From positions 1 through 19,665 of the forward strand of contig UNSM01000007.1 in NCBI GenBank assembly GCA_900555425.1: 19,665 nucleotides of DNA, read 5' to 3'. The DNA comes from Candidatus Saccharimonadota bacterium (GTDB lineage Bacteria; Patescibacteriota; Saccharimonadia; Saccharimonadales; Saccharimonadaceae). The position numbers and the translations under genes are program-made. The notes below the pieces were generated by a model that ran no database searches, was not told the DNA's origin, and saw only the letters and a program-made list of their open reading frames with translations. Below, piece by piece: positions 15,423-19,665 of the stretch. Each line of letters starts with the position of its first letter. The stretch's first letter is position 1.

Positions 15423-15431
15423 ATTATATCA
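15423..15431 (-). promoter_or_regulatory. Extended -10 promoter of the desulfurase gene, built on the previous stop codon
   Basis: TGA-TATAAT on the minus strand is followed by six A residues and GTG 15416. The TGA is the stop codon of the upstream 145-residue gene, so it serves as both a stop and the TGn of the promoter. The predicted transcript starts at the G of GTG. Confidence 0.7.
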
Positions 15432-15866
15432 AAGCGGCCGACCGGTTTGCGGATCTTTCTTATATAATTGCCGAGAAACTCGCTCGTAATATTCCTTAGT
15501 TGCCAAGACAAAATTCTGAAGCTCGTCGCCCTCCAAGTAACTATAGCGATAATTCGGCTGAATCTTCAAAATTCCCTTTGGCTGCACTTCATAACGTGTC
15601 GTCAATTCTTGCCGGCCGCCCTTACCATCAGCAACTTCTTCATACCAAATCCAGGTATCTTTATCTAAATTAAAAAATTCTCGTCGCGCAACATACGCCG
15701 GCTTCTCGCCAAAAATTGTTGCGCCAATTTCACTTTCCAATTGGATTAGCTCGCGCTCAGTAAATTTCTTTAATGGACGATCTTTTTTACGGAATTTTAA
15801 CAAAGACACCGCATCACTATCGTCAGCAAAAACCAAACTTCGTACTTTTTTCAAAAACTTAGTCAC
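15429..15866 (-). CDS. Conserved-type hypothetical protein, 145 residues
   Basis: No family is recognised. The protein is soluble, with no signal or membrane segment. It has a basic/hydrophobic start (1-35), an acidic helix-like stretch (about 36-52), then a strand-rich, aromatic middle (DTWIWYEEV, then RYEVQPKGILKIQPNYRYSY, about 70-110) and a C-terminal helix (about 115-135). The GTG start overlaps the previous stop by four bases (GTGA) and has an AAGGAG site eight bases upstream. Coding is supported by the tight overlap at its start, by its length and by plausible composition. Confidence 0.7.
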   Translation of the reverse strand: MTKFLKKVRSLVFADDSDAVSLLKFRKKDRPLKKFTERELIQLESEIGATIFGEKPAYVARREFFNLDKDTWIWYEEVADGKGGRQELTTRYEVQPKGILKIQPNYRYSYLEGDELQNFVLATKEYYERVSRQLYKKDPQTGRPL

Positions 15867-16195
15867 TCGCAGATCTCCTTGGTTTTATATTCACGTAAGC
15901 GTTGGAGTGAATTACCGATTGCCTGCACAGTTTCAAGCGGACTTTTGTTAATGTAGTCAAGACTTTTTCCATAACTACCAAGTGCTTGATTGCATAAATC
16001 AACCGCCCCATCATCAGTAGAGTTTATTCTCGAAGTATTTTCAATATCAATCGCAGTCTTCCCCAATTCAGGGTTCACCTTAGAGTTATTGCGTTGCTCG
16101 GCGTCAGAAAAAATAGCGGCAAGTTTTTCGCGAGCTTCAATTTCAGGTGTTTTTGTAACACATTCCGGCGTACTATTCATTTTCTCCACTTTCAA
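15863..16195 (-). CDS. Hypothetical protein, about 110 residues
   Basis: No family is recognised. The protein is hydrophilic and probably helical, with an acidic/polar middle and three Cys (Cys12, one near 68, one near 109). It has no membrane segment. TTG 16195 overlaps the tatD stop by four bases (TTGA), matching the NTGA overlaps of neighbouring genes. An alternative start is ATG 16180 (residue 6) with GGAG just three bases upstream. Its place in the metG-tatD unit, coupled to the 145-residue protein, suggests the two small proteins are made together. Confidence 0.6.
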   Translation of the reverse strand: MKVEKMNSTPECVTKTPEIEAREKLAAIFSDAEQRNNSKVNPELGKTAIDIENTSRINSTDDGAVDLCNQALGSYGKSLDYINKSPLETVQAIGNSLQRLREYKTKEICE

Positions 16196-17010
16196 ATGCC
16201 AAAAAGTTCTTTTGTGTTGTGAAGAGTAGCTTGGCTTAAAACATCAAAATCAATATTTCGCTGCTTTGCCCAATATTCAGCCACCAATCTCACATATTCT
16301 GGCTTGTTTATATTACCACGAAACGGCGCTGGTGTCAAGAACGGCGCGTCAGTTTCTAGCAATAATCGCTCCAGCGGGATTGAAGCGAACAATTCTTTCT
16401 GCAATTGATCCTTTGTGAATGTACTAATTCCATTAAGTCCAACGTACAAATTTCGCGAAAAACCTTTTTCCAAATTTTCATGCGTATCGGTAAAACTATG
16501 CAATACGCCGCGAAGCCCGGGAAAATTATCGAAGATTGGCCAAAAATCATCCCAAACCGACGGCTGACCTGCGGCACCATCGCGAACATGAAAACTTACC
16601 GGCAAATTGTAATCAATCGCCATTTGAAGTTGCGCTTCCAAGCCCTCAATTTGTGTTTCCCGCGGACTGTTATTGTAATAATAATCAAGCCCAATCTCAC
16701 CAATTGCCACAATCGGAGAATTTTCCGTCTTATTCTCCAGCAAAGTTTTGACATCTCCCCAGCCATCCTTCGTATCGTGCGGATGAACGCCAATTGCCGC
16801 CCAAGTAAACTCATGATTCGCGGCGAATTCCACAGCTTGACGGCTACTTCGCTGGTCAGTACCGACACAAATCATGCCAATATTCGCCTCGACCGTTTCT
16901 TTGTAAAATTGCTCGCGATTGTCCGTAAAAAATTCCGTATCATGCAAATGACAATGCGAATCTATCAGACGTAAACCCTCAGTCGCACTTTTCTTATCAG
17001 CCTCAATCAT
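16192..17010 (-). CDS. tatD: TatD family metal-dependent hydrolase (DNase)
   Basis: This 272-residue TIM-barrel hydrolase has the metal ligands of the TatD family: IDSHCHLHD (His19, His21), GEIGLDYYY (Glu near 103), SFHVRDG (His near 140), the HSFTDTHEN His (near 167) and LETDAPFLTP (Asp near 219). TatD proteins are 3'-5' exonucleases and have also been linked to D-aminoacyl or RNA processing in some organisms. The gene begins four bases after the metG stop, a common metG-tatD pairing. No Shine-Dalgarno site is evident, so it probably relies on coupling to metG. Confidence 0.92.
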   Translation of the reverse strand: MIEADKKSATEGLRLIDSHCHLHDTEFFTDNREQFYKETVEANIGMICVGTDQRSSRQAVEFAANHEFTWAAIGVHPHDTKDGWGDVKTLLENKTENSPIVAIGEIGLDYYYNNSPRETQIEGLEAQLQMAIDYNLPVSFHVRDGAAGQPSVWDDFWPIFDNFPGLRGVLHSFTDTHENLEKGFSRNLYVGLNGISTFTKDQLQKELFASIPLERLLLETDAPFLTPAPFRGNINKPEYVRLVAEYWAKQRNIDFDVLSQATLHNTKELFGI

Positions 17011-17013
17011 AAA

Positions 17014-18525
17014 CTATTTAACCTGAGATTCTGTTTTCGGAGCGCGTGGATCTGGCGTATGAATATACTTGCGCGGAAACAAAGGCGTCAATTCTGACGA
17101 TACAACACCACTAGCAAACATATCGTGAATTTTCTCGGCAGTTTGCGGCATAAATGGACGAAGCATGTCAGACACTTGCAATAATGTGCCGCAAGCGTGC
17201 GCCAAGATCTCGCCCAAATGTGACTCTGCTTCTGGATCTTTATCGCGATTTTTAGCAACTTGCCAAGGCTGGACTCGCTCGATATATTGATTCAAAGAGC
17301 GAACAATTAGCCAAATTTCGTCCATTGCTTGATCGAACATATAACTTTCCATCGCCTGACGATACGGTCCCATATCGTGCTCTGATTGTGGAGCATCACC
17401 AATAACGCCCGCTTGATAACTCTGCACCATTTTAGCGACTCGCTGAACCAAATTGCCCAAATCATTGCCAAGCTCACCATTATACGCAGCTTCAAACTTT
17501 TCCCAAGTAAAGTCGCCGTCATCTTGCGTTGGTACGTGGCGCAAGAAGTAATATCGAAACGCCTCAGCGCCGTAATCTGGAATAATGTCAGCTGGACCAA
17601 CACCATTTCCGAGACTCTTTGCCATTTTCATTCCGCCAGAATTAATAAATCCATGAACAAGTAAAACCTTCGGAAGCGGTAAATCTAGCGCCATGAGCAT
17701 TGCTGGCCAAATACCAGCGTGGAAACGGAGAATGTCCTTGCCAATGACTTGCACATCAGCCGGCCAAAAAGATTGCCACTCTTCTGGACGATCAGGATAA
17801 CCGATAACCGTAATGTAATTACTGAGAGCGTCCAGCCAGACATACATGACTTGACTATCATCACCGGGAACCGGCACGCCCCAGCTAAGATTTTTACGCG
17901 GACGAGAAACCGATACGTCTTTCAGACCGTCTTTCATCAATTCCAAAAACTCTTTTTTACGGAATTCAGGCACGATTCTCATTTTATTTGACTCAATTGC
18001 CTGACGAATATTGTCCGAAAAAGCACTGGTTTTAAAATAGTAATTTTCCTCACTCAAACGCTGATACGGAGTCTGATGATCTGGACAAACCCCATTATTA
18101 TCGGCAGCTTCTTTATCCGTAACGAAAGCTTCGCACCCCTGACAATACCATCCTTCATATGAACCTTTGTAAATATAGCCAGCCTCAACGAGCTTTTGCC
18201 AAATATATTGCACCGCAGCAACGTGATGCGCGTCAGTTGTTCGAATAAAATCCGTCACTGAAATATTCAGCTCAGCAATCATCTTCTTAAAATTGACGTG
18301 CGTTTGATCAACATATTCTTGAGGGGTTTGATTTTGGCTAGCAGCTTTGGCGGCAATTTTATTGCCATGCTCATCTACGCCGGCTTGAAAACGAACTTCA
18401 CGCCCGTTCTGTCTGGAATAACGCGCCCACACGTCTGCCAACATATAATCCATAGCGTGCCCAATGTGCGGCAAGCCGTTTACGTAAGGAATAGCGGTAG
18501 TAATGTAAGCGTGTTTCTTAGTCAT
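17014..18525 (-). CDS. metG: Methionyl-tRNA synthetase, compact form
   Basis: This 503-residue class I synthetase charges tRNA-Met. The HIGH motif is at 20-23 (PHIGHAMD) and the KMSKS loop reads KMAKS (300-304). A single zinc knuckle in the connective peptide uses Cys128, Cys131 and Cys147, with His150 in the fourth position (CxxC...CxxH). The anticodon-binding helical domain (about 360-490) contains the NxxxxRxxxM-type segment NDLGNLVQRVAKM. The C-terminal EMAP-like tRNA-binding domain found in longer MetRS forms is absent. It is the first gene of the minus-strand run, with a leaderless-type promoter and a divergent neighbour. Confidence 0.95.
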   Translation of the reverse strand: MTKKHAYITTAIPYVNGLPHIGHAMDYMLADVWARYSRQNGREVRFQAGVDEHGNKIAAKAASQNQTPQEYVDQTHVNFKKMIAELNISVTDFIRTTDAHHVAAVQYIWQKLVEAGYIYKGSYEGWYCQGCEAFVTDKEAADNNGVCPDHQTPYQRLSEENYYFKTSAFSDNIRQAIESNKMRIVPEFRKKEFLELMKDGLKDVSVSRPRKNLSWGVPVPGDDSQVMYVWLDALSNYITVIGYPDRPEEWQSFWPADVQVIGKDILRFHAGIWPAMLMALDLPLPKVLLVHGFINSGGMKMAKSLGNGVGPADIIPDYGAEAFRYYFLRHVPTQDDGDFTWEKFEAAYNGELGNDLGNLVQRVAKMVQSYQAGVIGDAPQSEHDMGPYRQAMESYMFDQAMDEIWLIVRSLNQYIERVQPWQVAKNRDKDPEAESHLGEILAHACGTLLQVSDMLRPFMPQTAEKIHDMFASGVVSSELTPLFPRKYIHTPDPRAPKTESQVK

Positions 18526-18531
18526 AGGTAA

Positions 18532-18540
18532 ATTATAGCA
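18532..18540 (-). promoter_or_regulatory. Extended -10 promoter of metG, predicted leaderless
   Basis: TGC-TATAAT on the minus strand is followed by six bases (TTACCT) and ATG 18525. A weak TTGGTC lies 18 bases upstream of the -10. There is no ribosome binding site and no room for a T-box or S-box leader. Confidence 0.75.
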
Positions 18541-18581
18541 AATTCAACAGATCATGACCAATGATAAAGGGCGCTAATTGA

Positions 18582-18602
18582 TGTGATATAATTATAATCA
18601 CA
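18582..18602. promoter_or_regulatory. Inverted repeat over the -10 box of the KW-repeat gene (possible operator)
   Basis: TGTGAT (18582-18587) and ATCACA (18597-18602) are exact inverted repeats around a 9-base AT-only centre. The left arm overlaps the extended -10, so a protein bound here would block transcription. The spacing does not fit a CRP site. It is only 41 bases from the metG -10 box. Confidence 0.4.
18584..18592 (+). promoter_or_regulatory. Extended -10 promoter of the KW-repeat gene
   Basis: TGA-TATAAT on the plus strand predicts a start near 18599 and a leader of about 23 bases. AGGAGGAG (18610-18617) then lies four to six bases before ATG 18622. The -35 position has no good match. 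Confidence 0.65.
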
Positions 18603-18621
18603 ATTTATTAGGAGGAGAGTT

Positions 18622-19665
18622 ATGAACAAACTCATAAAAAACTTAACCGTAGCCGCAGCTGTTAGCATTACTATAATCGGCGTCTACGCACCAGCAACAG
18701 CAAGTGCCAACGGAGGAAGCTGGCAGAGGGATTCAGTTGGATGGTGGTATAAAAATTCCAATGGAAGTTACCCAAAGAATGATTGGCAACGAATAGATGG
18801 CAAATGGTATTACTTTGATGGACGCGGATACATCACGCATAGCAAATGGGAACGTATAAAGGATTATTGGTACTACTTTAATACCAGCGGACACATGACA
18901 GAAAACGCCTGGGAAATGATTGGCGACAAATGGTACTACTTTGACACTAAGGGTCACATGCTATCCAATCAATGGGTCGGCGACTACTACGTCGGCAGAG
19001 ATGGTTACATGTTAAAGAACACTATTACACCAGACAATTATGTAGTTGGAAGCGACGGAAAATGGGACAAGAGGTTTTCAAGAGAATTAGCAGAGAAAGC
19101 TAAAAACCGAAACCTATATAGGTCCGATATTTCCAAATATGCAGAAGCTTACAATATTACCTTCGGAAATAGAGGAGAATACAATAACGCACTCCAATTA
19201 ATCGAGATAATTTACCCAGAATACAACGCTGTAGATAACGCGAAAAGAGCAATTAAAAAAATCGTAGACAACCAAAACAGCTCTAACAATCCTGGAGAGT
19301 TTCGATACTCAAAATATTTAATAATACAAAGCCTTACTGACCGTAAAGTCAGTGAAAACAGCCACAGTACTTACATGTTCTCAGAAGAAGAGGTTAATAA
19401 GGCTTTTGCGGCACTGAGAAGCGAAATCAACTTTTCTAAATTCTTTAAAGATCAAGCTATAAAGAACCTACAGAATATAGAACACACGTATACCATCTCA
19501 TCAAAAATCAACTACGAAAAACACCTCGCAGCTAAAGGATTCACAAAAGAAGAGATCGACAATGCGTTTAATACAGTAAAAATTGACTTTACATATAACG
19601 CTCAACGAAAAGCAGAAAGACTACTGAAAGATTATATGTCTGGATCTTCAAAATCGCACATCATA
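18622..19665 (+). CDS. Secreted KW-repeat (choline-binding-type) surface protein with Ltp-like C-terminal repeats, incomplete
   Basis: 348 residues are present and the frame is still open at the window edge. A Sec signal peptide (hydrophobic core about 8-25, probable cleavage after ATASA at 29) leads into about four 21-residue cell-wall-binding repeats (40-134) with the KWYYFD...GHM...W pattern. Such repeats bind choline-decorated teichoic acids or other wall polymers in Firmicutes and their phages. From about 150 on, helical repeats recur (AEKAKNRNLYRSDISKYA; QAIKNLQN; AAKGFTKEEIDNAFNTV), resembling the Ltp/PF07553 surface-lipoprotein repeat (AxxxAxxYL...GFTxEEAxxAV); this match is tentative. 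It is the only minus-to-plus switch in the Patescibacteria-like part. A role in sticking to a partner cell or to the cell's own wall is inference. Confidence 0.85.
   Translation, partial: MNKLIKNLTVAAAVSITIIGVYAPATASANGGSWQRDSVGWWYKNSNGSYPKNDWQRIDGKWYYFDGRGYITHSKWERIKDYWYYFNTSGHMTENAWEMIGDKWYYFDTKGHMLSNQWVGDYYVGRDGYMLKNTITPDNYVVGSDGKWDKRFSRELAEKAKNRNLYRSDISKYAEAYNITFGNRGEYNNALQLIEIIYPEYNAVDNAKRAIKKIVDNQNSSNNPGEFRYSKYLIIQSLTDRKVSENSHSTYMFSEEEVNKAFAALRSEINFSKFFKDQAIKNLQNIEHTYTISSKINYEKHLAAKGFTKEEIDNAFNTVKIDFTYNAQRKAERLLKDYMSGSSKSHII
18739..19023 (+). repeat. Tandem KW/cell-wall-binding repeat block
   Basis: Protein-level repeats of 21 residues occur at about 40-60, 61-81, 82-102 and 103-121, with a shortened copy at 122-134. 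The signature is [KY]WYYF[DN]xxGxx, then xxxW. The DNA copies are diverged, so this is not a recent expansion. Confidence 0.8.

Noticed and set aside
18582..18602. CRP-type site at the KW promoter
   Set aside because: The arms resemble TGTGA/TCACA, but the spacer is 11 instead of 6 bases and no CRP-like regulator is in view.

Overview
The window looks like part of a chromosome of a Candidatus Saccharibacteria (TM7) or related Patescibacteria organism. Evidence seen: very tight gene packing, a short alanyl-tRNA synthetase that ends at its editing domain, an FtsA gene followed by a membrane-anchored protein with a baseplate-J-like region instead of ftsZ, small lineage-type hypothetical genes, and TGA used as an ordinary stop codon (which argues against the Gracilibacteria/Absconditabacteria code). 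The lineage call is inference from gene content; no database was searched.

Layout. Bases 1 to about 360 carry a promoter, a ribosome binding site and the first 87 or so residues of a TRIC/UPF0126-type channel gene resembling those of Lachnospiraceae. It breaks off inside a Ser/Thr/Pro-rich coding tail read from the other strand, so the left edge is probably a chimeric join. From about 360 to 18525 every gene is on the minus strand. Read in transcription order (right to left): metG, tatD, two small hypotheticals, a cysteine desulfurase, a DUF218 membrane protein, mnmA, rpsP, alaS, then ftsA, the baseplate-J-like protein, ruvX and mltG, then a LysM-CHAP peptidoglycan hydrolase, obgE, an exonuclease I, and a secreted Asp-box beta-propeller protein whose C-terminus is lost at the join. 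At 18622 a plus-strand gene begins that encodes a secreted protein with choline-binding-type KW repeats; it runs off the window.

How the genes fit together. metG/alaS/rpsP/obgE serve translation and ribosome assembly. The cysteine desulfurase and MnmA form a tRNA 2-thiouridine sulfur relay. FtsA, MltG and the LysM-CHAP enzyme serve division and wall remodelling. The propeller protein and the KW-repeat protein are secreted surface factors, of interest in a lineage known for living on other bacteria.

The most striking signal is regulatory. Five genes (sbcB, obgE, alaS, the desulfurase and metG) have an extended -10 element (TGn + TATAAT or TATACT) exactly 6-7 bases before the start codon and no ribosome binding site, which predicts leaderless mRNAs. 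Three of these promoters are fused to the end of the preceding unit: to a terminator (obgE, alaS) or to a stop codon (desulfurase). Genes predicted to have a leader (rpsP, the propeller gene, the KW gene) carry clear Shine-Dalgarno sites instead.
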